From: Lamellibrachia columna
Taxonomy: Eukaryota; Annelida; Polychaeta; Sabellida; Siboglinidae
Assembly: GCA_963662155.1 (NCBI GenBank)
Contig: OY759268.1
Coordinates: 57,777,469 to 57,841,468, forward strand
DNA: 64,000 nucleotides
Direction: 5' to 3'
Below are positions 1-12,050 of this stretch, one piece after another. Position numbers and translations under genes: made by a program. The notes beneath the pieces are model-generated. The model was not told the origin of the DNA, made no database searches, and saw only the letters and a list, made by a program, of their open reading frames with translations. The stretch's first letter is position 1, and each line of letters begins with the position of its first letter.

Positions 1-960
1 GATGAAGTCTTGTACTTCCTCAACAGTACCACTTTCTAGTGAGATGGGTACGGAGGATCTGATATTGACTTTCATCACCTTTGTACTTCCCACATTGATC
101 TTAACACCCAGTTGGTTGCTTTTTTCTTGAAACTTTTCTGTTTTTTGTTGCATGTGTTTATAGGTTTCTGAGAGTGGTGCTAGATCATCTGCAAAATCCT
201 GGTCTTCTAGTTGTGAGAATAAGTTCCACTGGATCTAAGTACGATGGTGTTTTGTGGATCTTTTCATTGTCAAGTATATATCAGAAAGAGCAGTGGAGAT
301 AGCAAGCAGCCCTGTCGTACTCCAGTTCCAATCTGGAAGCCTTCTGAAACTTGTCCATTAAAGATGACATGATCAGTGAAACCTTCGTACATGTTCTTTA
401 TTAGGGTTAACAATTTAGCAGGTAAACCATAGTGCCTCAGGAGCTTCCATGGAACGGTCCTATCTATACTATCGAATGCTTTTTCGAAATACACTAAGTT
501 TATGTAAAGGGAACTCTGCCATTCAAAGCATTGTTCAACGATAATACATGTACTGAGTGTAGCAATATGATCTGTGCAGGATTTATTTATCCTTTCTAAA
601 GCCAGCTTGTTCCTTTCTTAGCTTCTAGTCAACTGATTATTATATCCTATCCAGGATGATATGGAATTTTACTGGGCATTGATAGAAGCATGATCCCTCT
701 CCAGTTCTTACATTCACTGACATTGCCTTTTTTTGGGATTGCAATTAGCATACCTGTCTTCCACTCAGTTGCTATTTCCTCTATGTCCCAAATCTCATTT
801 AGCAGGCTATATAAAACGTATGTGGTGGCAACAATATAAACTTTTAAGACATTGGATGGTATATTGTCAATTCAAGGTGCTTTGTCTAGTGTTTCTCAGT
901 GGACCAGCTTTATTGACAGAGATTGGTTAATTAAGGGCAACTGCCTCAGGCTGTCTGATA
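1..960 (-). pseudogene. LINE reverse transcriptase remnant
   Basis: This is the middle of a non-LTR reverse transcriptase read on the minus strand, broken by frameshifts and running off the window edge. In order, from about 800 down to 1, the frames give a 'KKGNVSECKNWRGI' block, a 'KEQAGFRK' block, the RT palm block 'FEKAFDSIDR' (open frame 494-270), 'GVRQGCLLSPLLF', and then a 'FADD' catalytic block near 200 in another frame. This block order is typical of LINE RTs. No endonuclease or 3' tail is in the window. A second decayed copy of the same family lies at 25030-26060. The exact LINE clade is not assigned. Confidence 0.8.
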
Positions 961-966
961 ATTCCC

Positions 967-1585
967 TTTATGTAAAATAACAACACAAGTCCAGTGTAGA
1001 TTGAAATAGGCCAAATAATGACATTTAATGTATTAATAAGCCGGAAATTAGGCATACATCATCAAACGAGATACATCACATAATCACAGCAATCGGCCCC
1101 CAAACGGTGTTTACACATAATAATTATTAAATACCTGCCATCAGTACTGTCTATACCACTGCTGACTGTTATTTACAATTCACATGGTATCGATGGGGGT
1201 CACTCCACCAAAAACACGCAGGCAAAACCTTGTGTACAATTCTGTAACAAGGAAATGCGTCAAAGCATTAAGTGCCTCTTAATAATCCAACTATCGATTG
1301 CACTGTCTACCTTATGGTAGAGGGAGGAGGGTGGGAACAAAAACTCCTGATACGATCATGCAACAATGAACTGTCCAGCAAAAATGGTCTTGCATAAAAC
1401 CAACCATTTAGCAATAGATAATAATTAACAAGTAACGAGATTCGGAATATTCGCAGAGAAAGTCTCACAACGACACAGGCTAGCTTAGAATTCGAGTAAA
1501 GCTGGATCTAGGTCATGAGGCTGTTTAATGCCCTCGATACCAGGGTTGGTCTAACCTCGAACCACTCTCATTGCCTTGCTATCCT
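967..1585 (+). repeat. Non-autonomous interspersed repeat 'A', copy 1
   Basis: This is an approximately 600-bp non-coding unit that starts near TTTATGTAAAATAACAACAC and ends near CCTCGATACCAGGGTTGG. It is closely matched at 50530-51150 and partly at 3205-3480. Its left end (TTATGCAAAATAAC in the 50.5-kb copy) resembles the reverse complement of the right end there (GTTATTCTGCATTA), so it may be a short-TIR non-autonomous DNA element. It separates two unrelated LINE fragments. No coding potential is seen. Confidence 0.65.
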
Positions 1586-2340
1586 GCATACAGATGGGAC
1601 ATGGGAACTTGTATATAAACAATAATTTAGGAGATACTGTTCTAGGTACTACTGTAAGAAAAAGGGACTTGGGAAGAGCAATAAGTGCTGATATGAAAGT
1701 TTCAGAACAGTGTGGTATTGCAGCTTCAAAGGGTAATCGAATTATTGGGTTGATTAGGAGAAACATAGTATATAAGGAAAAACGCTAATTATACCTCTGT
1801 ATAAAGCAATAGTTAGAGTATTGTATACAAGCGTGGAGACCATATCATAAGAAGGATATAGATATGCTTGAACGCATACAAAGGAGAACAACTAAAACTA
1901 TTCCAGAACTGAGAGACCTTTGTTATGAAGAACGCCTGACAAAATGTGGTTTAACAACTCTAGAGACAAGGAGGTTAAGATTGAAGTTTTTAAGATATGG
2001 TATGAAAATATTGATAAAAATATTTTTTTCTCACTCAAGACAGTAGAACTAGAGAACATGAGACAACATTAGTCAAGTATATATATATATATATATTGGA
2101 TATCAGGAAGTACTCGTTCTCACAGAGGACAATAAATGAATGGACCAATTGTCTACAGATTGTGTAACTGCTAGCAGCGTGAACATGTTTAAAAACAGGG
2201 TTGACACATATATGTCAGCAGGGCTGATTACACGTAGATGAACATTGTTGGACTCTCGATAAGCCAATGGCTTCCTTGTCTTCTTGCCATCTGGGCCTTT
2301 GGCTTGGATGGCAAATCTTGCTAAATTTTGTTAAATCATG
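1576..2340 (+). pseudogene. CR1-like LINE 3' fragment, copy A
   Basis: This is the C-terminal part of a CR1-like reverse transcriptase followed by its 3' tail. Recognisable blocks are '[19 protein letters not shown]' (1576-1788), 'LERIQRRTTK' and '[13 protein letters not shown]' (1864-2046), then a decayed C-terminus interrupted by a short (TA)n. The sequence matches the intact reading frame at 43107-43811. The end, near 2310-2335, carries TCTTGTTAAA-like repeats, as in the copies at 43.9 and 48.2 kb. That pattern suits CR1 elements, which end in short tandem repeats and not in poly(A). Frameshifts and stops make it dead. Confidence 0.85.
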
Positions 2341-3049
2341 TTAAGGATATGTGAACTGTCATATTTTCCTAAGGAGCAGCCATGTGAAAGGTCTTCGTAT
2401 CTTAGGGTGTGGTTAAATTATATGTTGTCTCATCATATGTGTGGTCAAGCTGTCATCTGATGTGTTTGACAGGTGGTTTAGACTGCGGATCATGCTATGG
2501 GATAACTGAATGAGGTGCTATGTTAGAAAACACACTGATTGCACTTGATGTTGAATGTACATAAACAATACATATGTTTGTGCGGGCGTGTGCATGTGCA
2601 TGGCACTGAGTGCATGTAGTTAACGAACTAGCAATATGTTCAATGCAGTGCAATATATTGATACAACTACCATGTTGTGTTTCAGATTGAGACTCTACAT
2701 CACGACCTCTGTGTCGCCACATTGCAGAGTGCAGTATGTCGAAAGCTGTGGTGGAAGATCAGACCCTAGATAAGCAGGTACTTGTTACATGGCATAGTCA
2801 AACATAACATAACATGTATGGCAGTAACACCCTTCATGTTAACTGGTAAGACACTACTACAACAGTGGACGTCACTAACATAATCACTTGGGGCCAGAGT
2901 ACTGTGACTGTGTTTATTGTCAAACATAACATAACATGTATGGCAGTAACACCCTTCATGTTAACTGGTAAGACACCACTACAACAATGTATATACAATG
3001 CTAACTGCGGGTCGGGCTTGGGCTCAAATTATAGGCCCGTGCAGGGCAC

Positions 3050-3050
<1 letters not shown>
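2340..3050. other. Non-coding stretch with a 68-bp local duplication
   Basis: No gene is supported here. The segment at 2797-2864 (GTCAAACATAACATAACATG and onward) is repeated almost unchanged at 2919-2987, an offset of 122 bp. Confidence 0.6.
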
Positions 3051-3202
<152 letters not shown>

Positions 3203-3204
3203 TG

Positions 3205-3480
3205 CAAAGAATAAAACAAGTCCAGTGAAAATTGAAATAGGCCAAACAATGACATTTAATGTTTTATTGAGTGACCTGAAAATTAGGCAAGAATACATCA
3301 TGAAAACGAGATACATCACGTAATCACAGCAAGCATGCTTGCCCCCAAAAGGTGTTTACACATAACAATTATTAAACTATACCTGGAAGCTACCCAGTAC
3401 CAGTACTATCTATAGCACTACTGACTGTTATTTACAATTCACATGGTATCGATGGGTGTCACTCCACCCCCTGTGACTGA
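3205..3480 (+). repeat. Repeat 'A', 5' half, copy 2
   Basis: Starts with ACAAGTCCAGTGAAAATTGA and follows repeat A (967-1585) for about 270 bp, then diverges into satellite DNA. The order repeat A half, 79-bp-like satellite, TTTACACCGCACGG repeats recurs at 51172-53865. Confidence 0.7.
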
Positions 3481-3499
3481 CTCCCCCCCACCAAAATCT

Positions 3500-4460
3500 T
3501 AATTATTTTCACTAGATGCTACCTGCCATTCCCACGTGAGTGCAAATCAGGTAGAGACGCTGCTGTTGACCCCGCCATTGTCAGGGCCTCGACTGCACCC
3601 CACTGCATTGCTCACAGTTAAAACCTAGCCAACACTCCGCCACTGTGAGAGTAACAACCACATTCGAACAGTGAATCTGCAACATACACAATAATCTTGA
3701 TAATAGGTTTCTACTCCGCCACTCTCAGAGTCTTGACTATATGTCTTCACACAACAAACCTACAACATACAAACTGTAGTTAACATAGATGAAATTAAGA
3801 TAATGCTGTAGATTCCGCCACTGTCCGAAACTAAGTTCTATGTCCAGTTTCTTTCAGGTTAGTTGGTACAGCCTGACCTGTATGCAGCACCTTACAATAT
3901 ACGATTGTATCTGCGGAAAGCCCATCTACGCGCTGCTCTAATTTGCGCGTCTGGCTCGCCCCTAAGAGCTGCTGACGTGGCTGCTCCAATTCTGAAACTA
4001 TGCCCCTTAAAAACTTTGTTACTCAACCCATAGTATTCCAGCATTTAGTATAGCATCGAACTCAATGTTGCAACTATCAGAGCTTCAGTTACATCCCACC
4101 GTAATATTACCACACACTGACCCCAATTAAGATATAGCTGGCAACTCTGCCACTGCCAGGGCCTAGGCTATAACCAGATTCTAGACGCAATGTTCCTGTA
4201 ACATTCACAATAACTAAGATGATAGTTAAAGACTCCGCCACTGCCAGAGCCTCGGTTACATCCCACCGCAATATTACTACATACTGACACCAGTTAAGCT
4301 GTCGACTCTGCCACTGTGAGAGCCTGTGCTACATCCCAACTCAATCTACCAGCATTCACAATAATTTCTGCTGATTTTTGGGTTACATCCCAAATCAATG
4401 TACCTGCAACATTCACAATAAGTAAGCTATAATTTCTGCCACTGTCAGAGTATTGGTGAC
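3500..4460. repeat. Degenerate 79-bp-type satellite
   Basis: Diverged repeats of 'CCGCCACTGTCAGAGCCT' followed by 'ACATCCCACCGCAATATTAC' and similar text. The same unit is well preserved as a clean 79-bp tandem array at 51535-52185. It is part of the composite element described there. No coding potential. Confidence 0.7.
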
Positions 4461-4469
4461 ATTCCCACA

Positions 4470-4890
4470 CCATGCACCTGCAACATATAATAGTTCTGAT
4501 ATGTGTAGACTTATGGCTGCTTCCAGCAGGCCACCCACGGGGAGAGGCAACCAAGCCAGCCCCTGACCACTTGTTGAAGGTGTGGTGTGGAAGTAGCTAC
4601 CGCAGTCCCCTGCTGTCGGTGCCTGGCGAGCACCTGGATCAGCGCCCTGACTGCTTGCCTCTAGTGGCAGCACTGCTAGCAACATCTCCCATATAAAAAA
4701 GCTGGTCCGGCGCATCTTAACATGCTTCCACTGTATAACATCTTAACATCTTAACATCTTAACATGCTTCCACTGTATAACCCTTGTAAATATTAATTGT
4801 GGTACCCAGGACTAGATGTATCATTACATACCATGGACCACCATTAAACCATAATCAAACATTAAAGTTCGGTCACCTGTATTACCATGA
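4470..4890. other. Spacer of the composite element
   Basis: Non-coding. The part from about 4720 (CACTGTATAACCC through TCATTACATACCATGG) is distantly alike to 52805-52870, so it is probably the equivalent internal segment of the composite element. ATCTTAACATCTTAACATCT at about 4737 is a small tandem duplication. Confidence 0.45.
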
Positions 4891-5780
4891 CAATTGTGCC
4901 GTTTACTCTACATGGCTTAAATAATACATGGAATGCCAAAAAAACGTTTCCATTTACACTGCACACAATATAAAAAATTCTACAATTGTGTCATTTACAA
5001 CTGTACTGCATGGCTTAATAAAACTTATCTTCCAATTGCAATGCATGGACGTAACAGAACTTCTCCATTTCACTGCCTGTATTACACAAATTTACATCCG
5101 CTTTCTCACAGCAAAGGGAAACGAATCTGTTTCGCCTCCACTGCACGGATTAATATAATTTTCAGTAATTTTTGCACTTGATGGGTTAACCCAACTTCTC
5201 CGTTTACACCGCACGGAGTACAAAACCTTCTACATTTACACCGCATAGTTTAACAAAAGTGATCTTCTATTTACACCACATGGAAATAATAAAACTTCTC
5301 CATATCACTTCTCTGTTTACACCGCACAGAATATAGAAATACCTTTACAACCCCCGGAATACAATTGTGCCAATTACAAAATGGCTTAACAAAAGTTATC
5401 TTACATTTATAATGCATAGAAATAACAAAACTTCTCCATATAACTGCCTGGAATACCCACATTTACACCCCCTTACTCACTTCATGGGCTAACAAAACTG
5501 TTCCGCCTCAACTGCACAGATTAGTAACATTAAAAAAAAAAATTTCACTGCATGGGTTAACCAAACTTCTCCGTTTACACCGCACATAATACAGTTGTGC
5601 CATTTACACCACATGACTTAACAAAAGTTATCTTCCATTTACACCACATGGAAATAGCAAAACTTTGTGGGTTGACCCAACTTCTCCCTTTACACCCCCC
5701 ACCCGGGCACGGAATACAAAACCTTCTCTGTTGACACCACACGGAATACATAAACTTCTCCATTTTATACTGGTCAGAGT
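4890..5780. repeat. Degenerate TTTACACCGCACGG satellite
   Basis: Many imperfect copies of 'TTTACACCGCACGGAATAC' and 'AACTTCTCC' type units, spaced about 25 to 75 bp apart. Clearly related repeats occur at 52990-53160 and, in a tidier 32-bp form, at 53330-53865. No real ORF. Confidence 0.7.
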
Positions 5781-5789
5781 GGTATTTGC

Positions 5790-6565
<776 letters not shown>

Positions 6566-6574
6566 CATGTACAA

Positions 6575-7180
6575 GGAAATGACAAGGTCCCATTAAACCA
6601 ACATGTCCAATCAAACCTGGAAAAAAGAAAAGACAGCGAAAAATCACCTGCCACCAAAACGACCAGTTCAAACATATTAACAAATGAACCAGTAGATCTC
6701 ACAGCCAGCTGTGTGATTTACAAAAGAACGTACGGAAGCCTGGACCATATGATCCAATGCGAAAGATGTAGATGTTGGACATGCCAGCAATGTGCTGGGA
6801 TGTCCGACGAAGTAAACGACTATGTAGGGAAGGCCACAATATGAGTGTGTCGACAATAACAAATGTAAAGTGGCTGCAATATCAGCCATTGCAATGGACA
6901 TAGAAATAGAGCAGAGATGCAGGGCATTTCTAGAAAGAAAATTTGGCTGGAGCAAGTAGAAAATCAAATGGAAACTAAAGCCGACAAAGTTATGGTAGAC
7001 AAACTGGCAGTAGAAGCAGGAAGCTTAGAGGACAAAGTAACCAACCTAACAATGGACATGTCGGAAAAAAAAATTACATGGTTAAGGACGAATCCCTTCA
7101 AAAAAGCAAAAGGGCAAAAATTTAGTGGTATGAGGCCTACCAGAAAACAACGAAAAGGAGGATCTAGATCTAGCCAGTGA
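6575..7180 (+). pseudogene. CR1-like LINE ORF1 with PHD-type zinc finger
   Basis: The 3' end of a long open frame (to 6844) encodes a basic, Ser/Lys-rich stretch and then a PHD-like cysteine array: '[20 protein letters not shown]' followed by 'WTCQQCAG'. A stop and frameshift interrupt it, and the next frame (6917-7180) gives a Glu/Lys-rich, coiled-coil-like segment. A PHD-type finger followed by a coiled coil is known in ORF1 proteins of some CR1-like LINEs, where ORF1 binds RNA or chromatin. The endonuclease and RT of the same element follow at 7560-9840. Some canonical PHD ligands look substituted. A non-functional remnant. Confidence 0.65.
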
Positions 7181-7560
7181 GATTTTCAAAGACAAGATGT
7201 CACCAGATAGAAATTACTAGCACAATGAGGCTTGGTAGAAGAGAAGGGGAACCAAAGATGAGACGTCTCAGGGTTACACTAAAAACCAAGAAACTAAGAA
7301 TGAAATACTGAGAGAATCTACAAAAGTGAGGTAGGTCAACACAGAATTGTACAATCCAAAAACAGTATTCATTGTTCCAGACCAAACCAAGCTAGAAAGG
7401 GAAGCTGACATCGCTTTGCAAGCTCACTTAAAAGAGACAAGAGCAAAAAAGAGCAGAGCAGGTCAGATCGTGAACATCCCACCAGGCCAAACCTAGTAAA
7501 CTAAAAAGCAACTTCAAAAAAAGAAGACACTTGTAAAATATGTACTCAGCACTATTCTTA
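7180..7560 (+). pseudogene. LINE ORF1 to ORF2 junction, decayed
   Basis: Lys/Glu-rich but heavily broken. It probably belongs to the end of ORF1 of the surrounding LINE. No domain can be named. Confidence 0.4.
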
Positions 7561-8030
7561 AAAATGGAAAGGAGACTTTACCTCTAAAAAATTATTCTTA
7601 TAATGCACAATGCATAAGATTTTTTTGCACAACTTGAAGTTCTTATATCGGAGGAAGATCCAGATATTATTGCCATTACTTAAACATGGTTATCTTCAGA
7701 CATTGCCGATTTAATTTTAGAAACATTGATTTATCCAATGGAGAGGGAAACAGCCAACTAGAGAAAAATTTCATTGATACTCTTAATGAAATGTTTTTGG
7801 TACAGATGATTGATAAACCAACTACCGGTAGAGGTAACAATATCATCGACCTTTTATGCATTTCAGACCCCAGTTGTATAGATAAACTCGAGGTAGAGGA
7901 AAGTTTTGCTATGATCGATCACAAAAGTATAAAGTTACTACTAAGATGTCCAGTAACATCACAATCGAAATTTTTTTACTTGTTCTCAAAAGCTAATTAT
8001 GAGGCAATAAAAAAACAAACATAGATTGGA
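7560..8030 (+). pseudogene. LINE apurinic-type endonuclease remnant, internally deleted
   Basis: Near 7640-7690 one frame reads 'EDPDIIAIT' and 'TWL', the start of an APE-type endonuclease. The open frame 7686-8024 then continues with 'FNFRNIDLSNG', 'TTGRGNNIIDLLCIS' and 'FAMIDHKSIKL', which match the GDFN and SDH regions near the end of the domain. The middle of the domain is missing, so a deletion close to 7685 joined the two ends. In a working LINE this enzyme nicks the target DNA for target-primed reverse transcription. It continues in order with the RT region at 8540-9840. Confidence 0.75.
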
Positions 8031-8172
8031 CCAAAGAATACAATAAAAATCTATGACTGAAATGTGGGAACATTTCAAGCAGTGTAATACCAAACTAGGG
8101 GAGAAACATGTCCCTTTCAAACAGGTAAAGTAGGGTTCAAGACTAAAGCCTCCATGGGTAAGATACGAATCT

Positions 8173-9840
8173 GTGCAAAAGGGAAAAAGTAAACGTGCTA
8201 AACAAGTAGTGGCAAATAAAAGTGGGCTTTCAGCCGATCTTATAGTATATGAATTAGAAAAAGAAAATCTACAAACTGTCTTAAAGGAGGCAGAATTGCA
8301 TTATGAAGAAAAATTGGTCGACGAAATAAATATTAACGATAAAAGATTCTGGAACTACACTAGACACTTTACCAAATCATCGTCAACAATTGGTGATTTT
8401 AACTTTGAAGGGAAAAACTTCTCAGAGGATCAAACTAAAGCAAACATATTAAACAATTATTTAATATCTGTTCTTACAGATGAGCCAGAATTACTGCACT
8501 CTACCAACCTTAGATACCGATGTAAAATATACACTGTATAATTTAGAAATTTTACCAACCGAAGTAAGGACGAAGTTAACAAAACTGAAACAAGGCAAAG
8601 CTAATGGTCCAGACCTACTAAACGTAAATGTTCTAAGAAATTGCTAAAATTGTGATATTCCTCGAGCCTATAATTTTAATAAATCCATACAAACAAGCCA
8701 AATACCACAGTATTAGAGGGATGCTAATGTAACACCAATCCACAAAAAAGGTCCACCAAAACAATTGCAATAATTTCAGACCAGTGTCACTCACCAGCCA
8801 AGTGATTAAACTACTTGAAAGAATAATACAAGACAATTTGCTTAAACTAGCTGACACAAACAATACTTAAACTAGCTGACACAAACGATACTTAAACTAG
8901 CTGACACAAACAATACTTAAACTAGCTGACACAAACAATGCTTAAACTAGCTGACACAGACAATACTTAAACTAGCTGACACAAACAATACTTAAACTAG
9001 CTGACACAAACAATGCTTAAACTAGCTGACACAAACAATACTTAAACTAGCTGACACAAACAATGCTTAAACTAGCTGACACAAACAATACTTAAACTAG
9101 CTGACACAAACAATACTTAAACTAGCTGACACAAACAATACTTAAACTAGCTGACACAAACAATACTTAAACTAGCTGACACAAACAATACTTAAACTAG
9201 CTGACACAAACAATACTTAAACTAGCTGACACAAACAATACTTAAACTAGCTGACACAAACAATGCTTAAACTAGCTGACACAAACAATACTTAAACTAG
9301 CTGACACAAACAATACTTAAACTAGCTGACACAAACAATACTTAAACTAGCTGACACAAACAATACTATCAGTTATGACCAACATAGTTTCCAAAAACAA
9401 TGTTCATGCACTACTCAACTGTTAGAATGTCTACAAGACTGGACAACGAATACAAATAACAGTGCTGAAACTGATGTAATTTACTTAGATTTTCTAAAGG
9501 CCTTTGATACTGTACCCCATAAACGAATGATTTATAAATTAAGACAATATGGTATTAAAGGCAAAATGCTATTATGGATCCAATCCTTCCTAGTAGGTAG
9601 ACGGCAGAGGGTGGTCCTAAGAAATGGTCATTCATCATGGAAAAATATGAGAAGTGGGGTTCCACAAGGCTCACTTCCAGGGCCATTACTATTTGTGTTA
9701 TATGTAAATGATCTACCCGACTCAGTCAAGGCAACGGCCAAAATGTTTGCTGATGACACAAAACTCTACTCAACTATTTCTACATTAGCTGACTGTGAAA
9801 CTCTCCAAGATGATCTTAACAAACTTGTAGTTTGGTAAAA
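8173..9840 (+). pseudogene. CR1-like LINE reverse transcriptase, interrupted
   Basis: The linker ORF 8173-8541 has 'DKRFWNYTRHFTKS', typical of the segment between endonuclease and RT. RT blocks follow: a 'TKLKQGKANGPDLLNVNV' block near 8580, 'VSLTSQVIKLLERI' near 8790, then, after the minisatellite at 8838-9365, 'YDQHSFQKQCSCTTQLLE', 'DVIYLDFLKAFDTVPHKRM', 'SGVPQGSLPGPLLF' and 'MFADDTKLYS' (frame 9527-9838). The FADD catalytic motif is intact, but the gene is destroyed by stops, frameshifts and the repeat expansion. This LINE is distinct from the copies at 43-48 kb. Remnants extend to about 9965. Confidence 0.85.
8838..9365. repeat. 25-bp minisatellite inside the RT gene
   Basis: About 21 tandem copies of CTTAAACTAGCTGACACAAA plus CAATA, with few substitutions (CAATG, one CAGACAATA). 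The first copy is continuous with the RT frame ('LLKLADTNNT'), so the array expanded from 25 bp of the coding sequence. As 25 is not a multiple of 3, it also breaks the frame. Confidence 0.97.
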
Positions 9841-10019
9841 AAAATTGGCTATTAAACTTCAATGCCACTAAATATGTAGTTCTATAAATAAGACAAAATC
9901 TCAACTATGCATACACAGTAAATTGAGAAATTTTAGAAGTTGTTGGAGAACAAAAAGATAATGATACTACCATGATAACCAAATTTGTAATCCGACTGTT
10001 CGTGGTCATTGTTAATATA

Positions 10020-10620
10020 TACTATGCCCTGTTCACCGTAGGGGCCAATATTACCAATATGATAATTCGACCATATCCACCATCTAGCTTAATACGATAA
10101 ATTAAAATTAACATGCCCTGTACACTGTAGGAACCAATATCATAATTTGACCATTTCCACTGTATGGCTGAATAAGACAAATTAAAATTAACATACCATG
10201 TACACTGAGGGACAATATCATATACCGACCATTTCCACTGTATGACCGAATAAGACAAATTGAAAATCATCTGCCATATACACCGTAGGGACCAATGTCA
10301 TAATTTGACCATTTCCACCATATGGCTGAATAAGACAAATTACAATTAGCATGCCCTGTACACTACTTGGACCAATATCATTATTTGACCATTTCCACTG
10401 TGTGGCTAAGACAAATGAAAATAAACATGCCCTGGCCTGTACACCGTAGGGACAATATCATATACCAGATTAAATAATACAGATTAAAGTTAACATGCCC
10501 TGCACACTGTAGGGACAATATCATATATTACAAAGACCACCGCTTGGCTTAATAAGCATAAATAAAAAAAAATAATGTGTCCTATACACAGTAGTGACCA
10601 CGAACATAAGTTAATTTGTC
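10020..10620. repeat. Satellite of about 75-80 bp units
   Basis: Seven to eight diverged tandem units built on 'AACATGCCCTGTACACTGTA', 'GGGACCAATATCATA', 'TTTGACCATTTCCACTGTAT', 'GGCTGAATAAGACAAATTA'. It resembles in style the CATTTACACTGCATGG satellites at 4.9-5.8 and 53 kb. No coding. Confidence 0.85.
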
Positions 10621-10668
10621 CGGCCACAGCCTGAATTACTAAATTCCACTGTTCCTCACCCTGATGGG

Positions 10669-10924
10669 TGACAACCTGACACACAACAACCTGTAACACA
10701 ACAACCTGTCACACAACAACCTGTCACACAACAATCTGTCACACAACAACCTGTCACACAACAACCTGTCACACAACAACATATTACACAACAACCTGAC
10801 ACACAACAACCTGTCACACAACAACCTGTCACACAACAACCTGTCACACAACCTGACACACAACAACCTGTCACACAACAACCTGGCACACAACAACCTG
10901 TCACACAACAACCTGTCACACAAC
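10669..10924. repeat. 15-bp minisatellite, left part
   Basis: About 17 units of ACACAACAACCTGTC with small variants. The same array resumes at 13712, on the other side of the copia element. The two parts were one array before that insertion. Long frames on either strand through it are artefacts. Confidence 0.97.
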
Positions 10925-11219
10925 TGTTGAAATATGCATTTTTGTACCTGAATTTATTGACAGTGCAACAGCACTACTGATAAGTGCATCAGTGCCTGCT
11001 GTTATTGTTTGCCTGGTTGTGCTCAGTCATGCGTACTGCTTAGTGAAGTAATGCTTAGTGAAGTGCTGCAGTCTTTGTCTGTTCTTACGTTGCACTTGTC
11101 ATGCTGCCTTTCGTGTAGAGCAGTCGTCTGTTCTAATACATTTGTTTCTTTTGACATCTCGGTCTACTGTGATGTTTTACTTCTGCGTGAATGTGGTGTA
11201 AACGTCGATACTTTCAACA
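10925..11219 (+). repeat. Copia 5' LTR
   Basis: 295 bp with the perfect terminal inverted repeat TGTTGAAA...TTTCAACA. It is followed directly by GGTTTTGGGCCCAG. I could not match that confidently to a tRNA primer-binding site. Confidence 0.92.
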
Positions 11220-11477
11220 GGTTTTGGGCCCAGAAAGTTACCACTGCGCAAAGTAAATAAACGAACTTTGTAACAATCTCCAACAGACCGTGACGGCAAG
11301 CGATTACTAGTGGCCAGTGGTTGTATGCTACAGTGTACAAGTTGGCCTAGCTACGTCTGGCTAGTTAAGTGCCCGAATTCGGTGGTTGTAATCGTACCGT
11401 AGTGAACGTCGCGCTGTTCTGGAAACGTCTGACTATAGACACAAGCACAAGTGTCAACCGTTACATATATGTGAGCA

Positions 11478-12050
11478 ATGGCGGACGGGGCTATCAACAA
11501 GATGGAGAAATTAACTGATGACAACTGGTCGTACTGGCGTAAAGTGATATATGCCATCCTTAAGAAAGACAAAGTGTGGGACATTGTAATAGGCAACAAG
11601 ATAGCGCCAACAGGTGCAGACGCATCAGACAATGCTACAGAGGAATTCGTGGCCAAACAGGAGAAAGCGTGCGGCTGGTTGGTTCCAACGATATCTTTAA
11701 AGCTCAGCTACTTGATACCCAACGATGATCCGGCGGTGATCTGGAAGAATTTGGTTGAACATTTCGAGTCGAAGTCTGCTTTTAACGTTTTTCATCTGCA
11801 GAATCAGCTGGCGCAATTAAAGCTGACCGACAAAGAGGATCCGGTTCCATGGGTTCGTCAGCGCGTCAAGCTGTACGCGCAACTGGCACAGCTTGGCAAG
11901 AAAGTGGAAGACGACGACCAATGCATGGCAACGCTTATCTTGCTTCCAAAGCTCTACATGCCCCTAGTGACGACACAGCTGGCACAAGGCGCCCTGAATA
12001 TGAAACAGCTGAGTGATTTTTGGAAAATTACCGCAAGACGTCGAAGGTAG
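11478..12050 (+). CDS. Copia Gag protein (N-terminal part)
   Basis: 190-codon frame starting at the ATG of 'MADGAINKMEKL'. The opening 'LTDDNWSYWRKVIYAIL' and 'KDKVWDIVIG' are the usual beginning of copia Gag (UBN2-type), followed by 'VIWKNLVEHFESKSAFNVF', 'QLAQLKLTDKEDPVPWVRQR' and 'MATLILLPKLYMPL'. Gag forms the particle that packages the element RNA. The frame ends at 'ITARRRR', and the protein continues in another frame at 12020 (zinc knuckle), so a one-base frameshift near 12040 splits Gag. It lies 258 bp after the 5' LTR, which supports this start. Confidence 0.88.
   Translation: MADGAINKMEKLTDDNWSYWRKVIYAILKKDKVWDIVIGNKIAPTGADASDNATEEFVAKQEKACGWLVPTISLKLSYLIPNDDPAVIWKNLVEHFESKSAFNVFHLQNQLAQLKLTDKEDPVPWVRQRVKLYAQLAQLGKKVEDDDQCMATLILLPKLYMPLVTTQLAQGALNMKQLSDFWKITARRRR

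Noticed and set aside
2680..2780. Exon-like segment between TTTCAG and CAG|GTACTT
   Set aside because: All three frames carry a stop before the donor, and no domain is seen.
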